This document shows, one piece after another, positions 1-7,966 of a stretch of 64,000 nt of DNA. Both the position numbers and the translations under genes were made by a program. Under the pieces are notes generated by a model. It saw only the letters and a list, made by a program, of their open reading frames with translations. It was not told the origin of the DNA and did not search any database. The DNA comes from Serratia proteamaculans_D (lineage in GTDB: Bacteria > Pseudomonadota > Gammaproteobacteria > Enterobacterales > Enterobacteriaceae), in NCBI RefSeq assembly GCF_049959315.1, contig NZ_CP188201.1; one strand, 5' to 3'. How positions within the stretch are numbered: position 1 is the stretch's first letter; the number at the start of each line of letters is the position of its first letter.

Positions 1-1078
1 GCAGCACCTGTTCTTTGGTCAGCCCGCTGAACGAGAACATGCCGTTCTGATTGATGATAAAGCTGAAGTCCTGCTCAGCGCCTTTCTCCTGCAGGGTATT
101 CACGAACAGCTGACGCATACGATGAATGCGTTGACGCATGTCGGTCAGCTCCTGCTCCCACAGCGCACGTAACGCATCGTCGCCCAGGATGGTTGCCACA
201 ATGGCAGCACCGTGTGACGGTGGGTTAGAGTAGTTGGCGCGGATGGCGGCTTTCACCTGGCTGAAGGCGCGGTCGGCGGTTTCTGCGTCAGCAGCAACGA
301 TGGTACAGGCACCTACGCGTTCGTTGTAAAGACCGAAGTTCTTCGAGTAAGAACTGGCGACGATCAGCTCCTGATGCTTGGCGGCAAAAATACGCAGGCC
401 CTGGGCATCTTCTTCCAGACCATTGGCAAAGCCCTGGTACGCGAAGTCGAACAGCGGCAACCAGCCGTTAGCCACAGACAGCTCGGCCAACTGGGCCCAC
501 TGCTCTGGCGTTGGGTCGATGCCGGTTGGGTTATGGCAGCAGCCGTGGAACAGCACCACATCGCCGGCCTGAGCCTGTTTCAGGCTGTTTAGCAGACCAT
601 CGAAGTCCAGCGCATGATTGGCTGCATCGTAGTAGGCGTATTCCAACACTTCCAGCCCGACCGCACCAAACACGTTGTTGTGGTTCGGCCAGCTTGGGTT
701 GCTGATCCAGATGCGTTTTGCGCTGGTCTGGTTGGCGATGAAGTCAGCTGCTACACGCAGGCCGCCGGTGCCACCAGGAGTTTGTGCGGTACGCGCACGC
801 TTGTCGGCAATGATTGGGCTTTGTTTGCCGAACAGCAGCTCTTGCGTGCAGTTGGCGAACGCCGGAATACCTTCAATGCCGAGATAGTTTTTGGTGGTCT
901 CATTTTCCAGCAGATACTGTTCAGCTTTTTTAACGCTGGTCAGCACCGGAGTTTTACCGGTTTCATCTTTATAAACGCCAATCCCCAGGTTGATTTTGTT
1001 AGGGCGGGCGTCAGCGCGGAAAATGTCGGTCAGACCCAGGATCGGATCGGCAGGTGCAGCAGTGATTTTTTCAAACAT
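1..1078 (-). CDS. aspC: Aspartate aminotransferase, 3' end beyond window
   Basis: Class I PLP-dependent transaminase that interconverts aspartate/2-oxoglutarate and oxaloacetate/glutamate in the cytoplasm. The reading frame starts at the ATG at 1078 (MFEKITAAPADPILGL, the usual enterobacterial start) with GGAAG just upstream. It runs off the left edge after about 359 codons, so roughly 37 C-terminal residues of the usual 396 are missing from the window. The PLP-binding lysine lies in the motif SSYSKNFG; its codon at 341-343 is residue 246, as in E. coli AspC. It follows ompF in the same direction, the standard asnS-ompF-aspC order, but the ompF terminator and its own candidate promoter make it a separate transcript. 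Confidence 0.97.
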   Translation of the reverse strand, partial: MFEKITAAPADPILGLTDIFRADARPNKINLGIGVYKDETGKTPVLTSVKKAEQYLLENETTKNYLGIEGIPAFANCTQELLFGKQSPIIADKRARTAQTPGGTGGLRVAADFIANQTSAKRIWISNPSWPNHNNVFGAVGLEVLEYAYYDAANHALDFDGLLNSLKQAQAGDVVLFHGCCHNPTGIDPTPEQWAQLAELSVANGWLPLFDFAYQGFANGLEEDAQGLRIFAAKHQELIVASSYSKNFGLYNERVGACTIVAADAETADRAFSQVKAAIRANYSNPPSHGAAIVATILGDDALRALWEQELTDMRQRIHRMRQLFVNTLQEKGAEQDFSFIINQNGMFSFSGLTKEQVL

Positions 1079-1121
1079 GTCAGGTGCTTCCATGGCTCGG
1101 AGTTAAGCAGACAGAAGCATC

Positions 1122-1150
1122 AGGGTAGCGCCAGTTATGCCCTTTGCCAA
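1122..1150 (-). promoter_or_regulatory. Candidate sigma-70 promoter of aspC
   Basis: On the minus strand TTGGCA (1150-1145) and TACCCT (1127-1122) are separated by 17 bp and lie about 45 bp upstream of the aspC start. The -35 is good and the -10 mediocre. This is assigned by eye only. Confidence 0.35.
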
Positions 1151-1255
1151 CCGTTTGCGAGAAAAACACCTCGATCTTGTGAAGGACGCATATTCAGCAT
1201 AAAAAATGAGGGGGAAGGGGGATTTGGCAGGATAAAAATTTAGGGGGACGCAAAA

Positions 1256-1284
1256 ACAAAAACAGGGCCGAAGCCCTGTTTTTT
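1256..1284 (-). terminator. Rho-independent terminator of ompF
   Basis: Minus-strand hairpin AACAGGGC-TTCG-GCCCTGTT followed by TTTGTTTTTG. The UUCG tetraloop closes a GC-rich stem, a classic strong terminator, about 40 bp past the ompF stop. A T-run also follows the stem on the plus strand. A perfect 16-bp palindrome CGGCGGTTAACCGCCG (1293-1308) sits between the stop codon and this hairpin. Confidence 0.9.
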
Positions 1285-1322
1285 AACTTGTCCGGCGGTT
1301 AACCGCCGTTAAGTGTGACAAC

Positions 1323-2432
1323 TTAGAACTGGTAAACCAGGCCTACACCAACGATGTCATCGGTAGCGATGGCATTGGCTTTGGTGAATTCGTTGTCGTC
1401 CAGCAGGTTGATTTTGTAATCAACATAGGTAGACATGTTTTTGTTGAAGTAGTAAGTGGTACCTACAGAAACATATTTAACCAGGTCGGCATCGCCGCCG
1501 CCGAAGCTAGAACCGTTCGCGGTACGGCTAGACAGGTTTTTACCTTTAGACTGCAGGTAAGAAACTTCTGGACGCAGACCGAAGTCGAACTGGTACTGTG
1601 CAGTCACTTCGAAGTTCTGAGTTTTGTCAGCGATAGTGAAGTCAGATTCGCCGTATGGAGTCATGTTACGGGTTTCTGAGTACATGGCTGCCAGGTAAAC
1701 GTTGTTGGCGTCGTATTTCGCGCCCACGGTCCATGCGTCAGCCTTGTCGCCTTTAGCGGTAGCGTTCAGTTTCTGATCGTCTGTACGGTTAGAAGATGCA
1801 TAGGCAGCACCGAAGCTTACGCCTTCGCCGATGTCATAAGTAGAAGACAGGCCCCAACCGTCGCCGTTTTGTTTCTTCAGATCACGATCGTCGTTCTGGT
1901 TTTTGCCCTGGTACTGAACGGCGAAGTTCAGACCATCAACCAGACCGAAGAAGTTGTTGTTACGGTAAGTAGCAACGCCGTTGGTACGGCCAGTCATGAA
2001 GTTGTCGGTGTAGGTGTAAGTATCGCCACCGAACTCTGGCAGCATATCTGTCCAGCCTTCCACGTCGTACAGTACGCCGTAGTTACGGCCGTAGTCGAAT
2101 GAACCGTAGTCAGCAAATTTCAGACCCGCGAAGCCCAGACGAGTCTTGGTGCCTTCGGTGCCCTGGTTTTCAGCGTGGTTAGCCTGAACGTTGTATTCCC
2201 ACTGGCCGTAACCGGTCAGTTGGTCAGTAATCTGGGTTTCACCTTTGAAGCCGAAACGAACATAGGTCTGATCGCCATCATTACCTTTGTCGTCTGAGAA
2301 GTAGTGCAGACCGTCAACTTTACCGTACAGATCCAGTTTGTTGCCGTCTTTGTTGTAGATTTCAGCAGCGTTTGCTGCACCAGCTGCTAACAGAGCTGGG
2401 ATTACCACTGCAAGAATGTTGCGCTTCATCAT
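1323..2432 (-). CDS. ompF: Outer membrane general porin OmpF
   Basis: Trimeric 16-strand beta-barrel porin for passive diffusion of small hydrophilic solutes. It has 369 residues; the signal peptide (MMKRNILAVV...AANA) is cleaved before AEIYNKDGNK, the mature N-terminus of enteric porins. The PEFGGD segment of constriction loop 3 is present and the protein ends in Phe (VGLVYQF), the BAM recognition residue. The E. coli protein also begins with two Met codons, and GAGGGT precedes the first. Position between asnS and aspC identifies it as OmpF rather than OmpC or PhoE. It has its own terminator, and its upstream region carries an OmpR box. Confidence 0.95.
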   Translation of the reverse strand: MMKRNILAVVIPALLAAGAANAAEIYNKDGNKLDLYGKVDGLHYFSDDKGNDGDQTYVRFGFKGETQITDQLTGYGQWEYNVQANHAENQGTEGTKTRLGFAGLKFADYGSFDYGRNYGVLYDVEGWTDMLPEFGGDTYTYTDNFMTGRTNGVATYRNNNFFGLVDGLNFAVQYQGKNQNDDRDLKKQNGDGWGLSSTYDIGEGVSFGAAYASSNRTDDQKLNATAKGDKADAWTVGAKYDANNVYLAAMYSETRNMTPYGESDFTIADKTQNFEVTAQYQFDFGLRPEVSYLQSKGKNLSSRTANGSSFGGGDADLVKYVSVGTTYYFNKNMSTYVDYKINLLDDNEFTKANAIATDDIVGVGLVYQF

Positions 2433-2610
2433 TATATTACCCTCATTGGTGTTATTCGGACACCCTTGCCACTGCCGCCAATAATTCTTTTGGAACTATT
2501 GTTGATAGATTGGTGTCGTCCTGTGTCTGCACGCAGTGTTCCATTCACGGGCGGGTTAATCTAGAACGAAAATGCTACCAATGTCGCAATGAGGTATCAG
2601 AATGAAAGCA

Positions 2611-2630
2611 TTTGTAACAAAAAGTAATAT
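2611..2630 (-). promoter_or_regulatory. OmpR-binding box (F1-like) of ompF
   Basis: Minus strand ATATTACTTTTTGTTACAAA closely matches the E. coli ompF F1 site (TTTACTTTTGGTTACATATT), which OmpR-phosphate binds to activate ompF. It lies about 180 bp upstream of the start codon. This implies EnvZ/OmpR osmoregulation; the match was made by eye. Confidence 0.75.
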
Positions 2631-2665
2631 TCAGGGAACTTTGTGACGTGCGTCAATATTAAAAA

Positions 2666-2697
2666 ATGCGAAAGGCCAGCAAAGCTGGCCTTGGTTT
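2666..2697 (-). terminator. Probable terminator of asnS
   Basis: Minus-strand stem AAGGCCAGC-TTT-GCTGGCCTT followed by TCGCATTTTTT, about 40 bp beyond the asnS stop. The stem is strong but the T-tract is interrupted. Confidence 0.7.
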
Positions 2698-2735
2698 TGT
2701 AACTAAATTAATTAGAAAATGTATTATCTGATTAA

Positions 2736-4136
2736 TTAAAAGGTTGCATTACGTGGTGTACGTGGGAACGGAATGACATCACGCACGTTTTGCACGCCGG
2801 TTACATAGGCGATTAAACGCTCAAAGCCCAAACCGAAACCGGCATGAGGCACGGTGCCGTAACGACGCAGATCGCGATACCACCAGTAGTCTTCTTTATT
2901 CAGCCCCATGGCTTCCAGACGCTGATCCAGTACGTCCAGACGTTCTTCACGCTGAGCACCGCCGATGATTTCACCAATGCCCGGAGCCAGAACGTCCATT
3001 GCGGCAACGGTTTTACCGTCATCGTTCATACGCATATAGAAAGCTTTGATGTCTTTCGGGTAGTTCTTCACTACTACCGGCGCTTTGAAGTGTTTCTCAG
3101 CCAGATAACGCTCATGCTCGGAAGACAGGTCGATACCCCAGGAAACCGGGTTTTCGAAAGTCTGGCCGGAAGCGATCAGGATTTCCACCGCTTCGGTGTA
3201 ATCAACCTGAGCAAAATCGGAAGAAACAAAACGCTGCAGGCGGTCAATGGCATCTTTGTCTACGCGCTCGGCGAAGAACTGCATGTCATCCATACGCTCG
3301 TTCAATACGGCCTGGAATACATACTTCAGCATTTTTTCCGCCAACTCGGCGATGTCTTCGAGATCGGCAAATGCCACTTCCGGTTCGATCATCCAAAACT
3401 CCGCCAGGTGGCGGCTGGTGTTGGAGTTCTCGGCGCGGAAAGTAGGGCCGAAAGTGTAAATTTTCGACAGCGCACAGGCATAGGTCTCGCCGTTCAACTG
3501 GCCGGACACGGTCAGGAAGGCTTCTTTACCGAAAAAGTCCTGGCTGAAATCGACAGCACCTTTATCGGTACGCGGCAGGTTTTCCAGATCCAGGGTTGAA
3601 ACGCGGAACATTTCACCGGCGCCTTCGGTATCCGAGGCGGTGATCAGCGGGGTGGAAACCCAGAAGAAGCCGTTCTCGTGATAGAAACGGTGAATGGCCT
3701 GTGCCAGCGTATGACGTACGCGGGCAACGGCACCGATCAGATTGGTGCGTGGGCGCAGGTGAGCCACTTCGCGCAGGTATTCGATGCTGTGACGTTTGGC
3801 CGCCATCGGGTAGGTGTCCGGATCGTCAACCCAGCCAACCACTTTAATCGCGGTTGCCTGCAGCTCGAAACTCTGACCTTCGCCCGGAGATGCCACCACA
3901 ATGCCGGTGACTTCAATGGAACAGCCGGTGGTCAGATGCAGCACTTCATCCTGATAATTCGGCAGAGAATTATTAACGACGGCCTGTAACGGATCAAAGC
4001 AGGAACCGTCATAGACGGCCAGGAAGGAGATACCAGCTTTAGAATCTCTCCGGGTACGCACCCAACCGCGCACGGTGACTTCACTGTCAACCGCAGCACG
4101 GCCTTGCAGTACGTCGACTACAGGCACTACGCTCAT
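2736..4136 (-). CDS. asnS: Asparaginyl-tRNA synthetase
   Basis: Charges tRNA-Asn with asparagine in the cytoplasm. At 466 residues it equals E. coli AsnS in length. The N-terminal OB-fold anticodon-binding domain (VTVRGWVRTRRDSKAG, residues about 20-100) is followed by the class IIb catalytic core. Motif 2 is seen as FRAENSNTSRHLAEFWMIEPE-type sequence near residue 235, and motif 3 as GFGLGFERLIAYVTG close to the C-terminus. Single gene; ompF follows in the same direction after a terminator. The MSVVPVVDVLQG start is the family norm. Confidence 0.98.
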   Translation of the reverse strand: MSVVPVVDVLQGRAAVDSEVTVRGWVRTRRDSKAGISFLAVYDGSCFDPLQAVVNNSLPNYQDEVLHLTTGCSIEVTGIVVASPGEGQSFELQATAIKVVGWVDDPDTYPMAAKRHSIEYLREVAHLRPRTNLIGAVARVRHTLAQAIHRFYHENGFFWVSTPLITASDTEGAGEMFRVSTLDLENLPRTDKGAVDFSQDFFGKEAFLTVSGQLNGETYACALSKIYTFGPTFRAENSNTSRHLAEFWMIEPEVAFADLEDIAELAEKMLKYVFQAVLNERMDDMQFFAERVDKDAIDRLQRFVSSDFAQVDYTEAVEILIASGQTFENPVSWGIDLSSEHERYLAEKHFKAPVVVKNYPKDIKAFYMRMNDDGKTVAAMDVLAPGIGEIIGGAQREERLDVLDQRLEAMGLNKEDYWWYRDLRRYGTVPHAGFGLGFERLIAYVTGVQNVRDVIPFPRTPRNATF

Positions 4137-4303
4137 AGATTTCTCTCTTTAATAATTTGGTTTAGAAATAGCTAATAACCCAGGAATATGGGGATGTTGC
4201 TATGTTACTTGGCGCGGTGCAGAGCACAAGTAGAAATCGCCGTATCGGCGCAACATTTCTTGGGGCTGGGTGAAAAGGGAGCAACGGAAAGGACTATAAA
4301 AGA

Positions 4304-4340
4304 AGAAAAAGCCGGCGTGAGGTGTCAGCCGGCTTTTTAA
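4304..4340 (-). terminator. Terminator of pncB
   Basis: Perfect arms AAAAAGCCGGC / GCCGGCTTTTT flank an 11-nt loop just beyond the pncB stop, with T-runs on both strands. It separates pncB from asnS. Confidence 0.88.
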
Positions 4341-4358
4341 CGTTCATCGGGCAGGAGG

Positions 4359-5564
4359 CTAGCTCGCTTTTTTTACCAGCGGCAGATCGAAGGCTTTGCG
4401 TAACGCTTTTACAAAGGCCTGATCCTGACAGATAGTTTTACCTGGGCTGTCGGAGAGTTTAGCCACCGGTTTGCCTTTGCATTCGACCAGTTTGATAACG
4501 ATATTCAGCGGTTTAACTCCGGGAATATCGCAGGTCAGACGCGTGCCTATACCGAACACCAGGTTGACGCGCTGGTAAAAGTGGCGATAAAGCGCCAGCG
4601 CCTTGTCCAGATCCAGGTTATCGGAGAACACCAGCGTTTTGCTCATCGGATCAATCCCCAGCTTCTGGAAATGCGCGATGGCTTTTTCGCCCCATTCGAA
4701 CGGATCGCCCGAGTCATGGCGCAGGCCCTGATAGCGCTGGGCAAACTGCGGGCCGAAATCACGCAGGAAGGCATCCATGGTGATGCAGTCGGTCAGGGCA
4801 ATGCCGAGCTGATCGGGATACTCATCCAGCCAGGCTTGCAGTGCTGCCCGCTGACTGTTGGCCAACACCGGGCTTATCTGTTGATGCGCCTGGAACCATT
4901 CATGGGCCTGGGTACCTACTGGCGCAAGATCAAGCTGGTGCGCCAGATCGTAATTGCTGGTACCCACCAGATACGGGAATTCGCTTTTCAGCGTGCTGAC
5001 GATAGCTTGCTGTACAGGCTGGGAAAAACGGCGGCGGGTGCCGAAGTCCATCAGCTTGAAGCGAGAAATATCCACATCGCTACTCATGGCTTTAAACTGC
5101 GCGAGCTTGTTGCGCAAATGGGCTACCGCCATCTCTGGCGTGACATCCGGTGAGCGGTGGCGATGTACCACTTCGCTGATCACCGCCAGCAGCGGAACTT
5201 CCCACATGATCACTTCGCGCCACGGGCCGGCAATACGAATATGCAGCTTGCCCTGGCGGTTTTCGATCTGGACCTGTTGCGGATCGTAGCGGAAATCGCG
5301 CAGCCAGTTCAGGTAATCCTCACGGAAGAAGGGCAGCCCTGAGAGATAGTTGAACTCAGCGTCTGTCAGCGCCAATTGGCTCATCAGTGCGATTTGCGCA
5401 CCAATTTCGTCGGCATATTCGCCAAGCAGCTCATCACCACGGCAGCGGAATTCTGCCGCCACGCTGATAGCGGGGTAGCGATGAAACACTGCTTGCTGCA
5501 TATGAAGCTTGTAAGCATCAGTATCAAGCAGTGATGTCAAAATCGGGGAGGCGTATTGAGTCAT
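4359..5564 (-). CDS. pncB: Nicotinate phosphoribosyltransferase
   Basis: First step of the Preiss-Handler NAD salvage pathway: nicotinate + PRPP + ATP to nicotinate mononucleotide. It has 401 residues, like E. coli PncB (400). The phosphate-binding motif RHDSGDP is present in the C-terminal half, as is the GTQAHEW region that carries the histidine phosphorylated during catalysis. In E. coli pncB lies directly beside and divergent from pepN; here a diguanylate cyclase gene intervenes. I did not find a clear NadR box upstream. Confidence 0.97.
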   Translation of the reverse strand: MTQYASPILTSLLDTDAYKLHMQQAVFHRYPAISVAAEFRCRGDELLGEYADEIGAQIALMSQLALTDAEFNYLSGLPFFREDYLNWLRDFRYDPQQVQIENRQGKLHIRIAGPWREVIMWEVPLLAVISEVVHRHRSPDVTPEMAVAHLRNKLAQFKAMSSDVDISRFKLMDFGTRRRFSQPVQQAIVSTLKSEFPYLVGTSNYDLAHQLDLAPVGTQAHEWFQAHQQISPVLANSQRAALQAWLDEYPDQLGIALTDCITMDAFLRDFGPQFAQRYQGLRHDSGDPFEWGEKAIAHFQKLGIDPMSKTLVFSDNLDLDKALALYRHFYQRVNLVFGIGTRLTCDIPGVKPLNIVIKLVECKGKPVAKLSDSPGKTICQDQAFVKALRKAFDLPLVKKAS

Positions 5565-5818
5565 AGCGCGTTACTGCATCCTCGTCAGGCGCGTGTCCAA
5601 ATCCGGATAATCAAAAAAAGTGGGGGGAGTATACCCGGATTATCCTGTTATTGAAGCTGCATCACACCACAATTCATCGGAGCGGGTCGAGGATTAAACG
5701 TGCCTTTATGTTGGCTTGGCATCAGGATGGTGGCAGAAAACTCAGATAAGCCTGTAAGGTGAATGACTTAGGCTAATTAGTCATAAAAATTATAATGTTA
5801 ATTATTTTAAACAACAAT

Positions 5819-7519
5819 TCAGATAAAACCGCTCGGGGTGTAAATGCCGATCCGGTCCTTGCCGTTATTTTTACTGAAATAGAGCGCTTCATCCGCTTGT
5901 TTGATAGCCATTGGCAACAGCCGGATGTCGCTCACCTGGGCAATGCCACAGCTGGTGGTGAAACGAACATTTTGCCCGTCGGCTATGGTCAGGGTTAATT
6001 GGTGGGTTCGCTCGCGTAGCTTGGACATCACTTCGCGTGCGTTCTCCAGCGTACAATGCCCGAGGATCACGGCGAATTCTTCACCGCCATAGCGACAGAA
6101 AATATCACTGGAGCGGAAGGTGCTCTGCAGCAGTTTACCGAAGGCGACCAACACCAGATCGCCGACATGGTGGCCGTAGCTGTCATTGATATTTTTAAAG
6201 TTATCGATATCAATCAGGCAAAAGGCCAGCGGATAGCTGCTGGCGGCCAGCGATTCGCACTCGCGGAAAAATTTGCGCCGGTTATAGATGTTGGTCAAGG
6301 GGTCAAGAAATGAAGAGGCTTCCAGCTCTTTGATCAGCAGATGTTTTTCATTTTCCAGCGTCACCTTTTCCATCTGATACTGTTTGAGCTGTTTAATGGC
6401 ATCGCTGATGGCCATTAACTCCTGGCCGTAGAACACCTCATTGCGATCAATGTTCATATTACCGCGCGACAGCCGTAAAATATTATTATGTGTTTTCGTT
6501 AACCAGCGGCTGATATTGGAACAATAAACCAGCGTTGGCAGAAAAATAAACAGTGCGATCAGACCGGCCAGGGAAATCATGCCGTAAATGGCGGTTTGGC
6601 TGCCATAGATTTTATGCTGAGAGGCGGTGACCTCCAGCTCAAAACTACGCTGAAAAAGCCGCTGGGACAGCTCACTGAGGTTTCTGACATACTGACAGAT
6701 AGATTCAGTGGGATAAGCCGTATGGGTATCCACGGCGGTATACAGCCCGGTGGTAATGCGGCTGATTTGCCGGGTCGACAGATGTTCGAGGATCTCATTG
6801 ACCAACAGGGTGGTCTGCACATCATTATAGGTCAGCTTCATAAATATCAGCCGGGTGCTTAGCGCACTCAAGACTCCGGTCAACTGAACGGCTTTCAGAT
6901 AGGCGACCTTACGCTCCAGTGGGTTGGTATTGACGTCGATAACCTGATCGACCAGCTCAGTGACGGACAAATTCAGCCGGTTATTTAACCGCACGGCCTC
7001 CAGAAATAAAAATGAATCGGCATCGACCATGCGATTGTCGTAGCTATAACGGTAATAGCTCTTGCTGGCCTGAGAAATATAATAGGCGCTATTGATATTA
7101 AACAAATTGGCATTGGCGTCGGTTATATGAGAAAGCTGCAGGTTGTCGTTATTCAACAGCTGTTCCATCAGGCTGAGCATGGAAAGTGCGGCGATTTTTT
7201 GCCGAATGCCAAGCTGTTGCGATATGGCACTGTCGATATGCGGCCGAAAACGGGCGATTTTCTCCCGTGCCAATCGATCGGCGTCCTGCCACTGCTGTGG
7301 CGTAATTTCAGCATCTATCAGACTCAGACGTTTTAAACGGTGCGCTAATAAAGTGGCTTGAAAAGCTTCGGAAATCTCTTTGGCGCGGGTAATTTTGTAC
7401 AGGTTAAGCTGATTGTCACGATAGTCGGTATTGGCCTCAAGCAGCTCATCGGAAATGAACAGGGCGAAAGAGGACATCAGGGCAAAGGTAAAAAAATAGA
7501 TCAGATATTTTACTTTCAT
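5819..7519 (-). CDS. Membrane-bound GGDEF diguanylate cyclase
   Basis: Predicted to make cyclic di-GMP from two GTP. It has 566 residues: TM1 at about 4-23, a large all-helical periplasmic sensor region (about 25-305) that I cannot assign to a named family, TM2 at about 309-332, a short HAMP-like linker, and a C-terminal GGDEF domain from about 395. The active-site signature is YGGEEF (GGEEF at 478-482), and the product-inhibition I-site RSSD (469-472) lies at the canonical distance, so the enzyme should be active and feedback-inhibited. There is no EAL domain. It lies between pncB and pepN, which are neighbours in E. coli, so it is a lineage-specific addition. The periplasmic ligand is unknown. 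Confidence 0.92.
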   Translation of the reverse strand: MKVKYLIYFFTFALMSSFALFISDELLEANTDYRDNQLNLYKITRAKEISEAFQATLLAHRLKRLSLIDAEITPQQWQDADRLAREKIARFRPHIDSAISQQLGIRQKIAALSMLSLMEQLLNNDNLQLSHITDANANLFNINSAYYISQASKSYYRYSYDNRMVDADSFLFLEAVRLNNRLNLSVTELVDQVIDVNTNPLERKVAYLKAVQLTGVLSALSTRLIFMKLTYNDVQTTLLVNEILEHLSTRQISRITTGLYTAVDTHTAYPTESICQYVRNLSELSQRLFQRSFELEVTASQHKIYGSQTAIYGMISLAGLIALFIFLPTLVYCSNISRWLTKTHNNILRLSRGNMNIDRNEVFYGQELMAISDAIKQLKQYQMEKVTLENEKHLLIKELEASSFLDPLTNIYNRRKFFRECESLAASSYPLAFCLIDIDNFKNINDSYGHHVGDLVLVAFGKLLQSTFRSSDIFCRYGGEEFAVILGHCTLENAREVMSKLRERTHQLTLTIADGQNVRFTTSCGIAQVSDIRLLPMAIKQADEALYFSKNNGKDRIGIYTPSGFI

Positions 7520-7966
7520 ATGCGCCGCGCGTCCTTGAGCCAGATTTGTTAATTATATCATTGCGGCTCCCAGGCTGTCTTGACTATACCCGCCGGGGCG
7601 CTGTGACCCGCAAAGTGCTGCTAAATAAGAGTTGCTTGCCCGTGGGCCCTGAGAAAGTCGTGCTGTTTACCCAGCGACTGACACCCGTGAAAGGTAAAAC
7701 CCTAAAGGTATTTTTTAGCATTAAATGCTGATTTTCATTCTGTATGAGGTCAGGGAGGCTGACTGTGTGGGCAATTCGTCGACAATATTAGGATCCACCT
7801 CCGATTTCTCCGCTCTGGTAGCCCGGCATCTCTGGGTTTTTTTTGTAGCTGTGATACAGTTTATTTACAATCAGGCTCATCGAAATTTCTGCTCTTTCCC
7901 CACGGCGAAATAACCCCAAGATGAAAGCCTGGCACCTGTAACTCACTGAGACGTCAAAGGGTTTTT
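7520..7966. other. Divergent intergenic region, cyclase/pepN
   Basis: About 450 bp between two divergent genes. It contains a pepN promoter candidate and a short hairpin with an 8-T tract (7822-7844). Short open frames here lack ribosome sites and recognisable products, so I call no gene. Confidence 0.6.
7843..7871 (+). promoter_or_regulatory. Candidate sigma-70 promoter of pepN
   Basis: TTGTAG (7843-7848), a 17-bp spacer, and TACAAT (7866-7871) lie about 95 bp before the pepN start. The -10 matches consensus at 5/6 positions and the -35 at 4/6. Confidence 0.45.

Larger units (their letters stand above)
2433..2735. other. ompF control region / asnS 3' region
   Basis: About 300 bp without a gene. 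It holds the ompF leader, the promoter-proximal AT-rich DNA, an OmpR box and the asnS terminator hairpin. I could not place the ompF -10/-35 with confidence, and I see no convincing small-RNA gene. Confidence 0.7.

Noticed and set aside
374..1243. Plus-strand open frames across aspC
   Set aside because: They are antisense to a well-conserved aminotransferase frame and have no ribosome sites or recognisable products.
2433..2735. micF antisense RNA gene
   Set aside because: micF lies beside ompC, not ompF, and no matching sequence is visible here.
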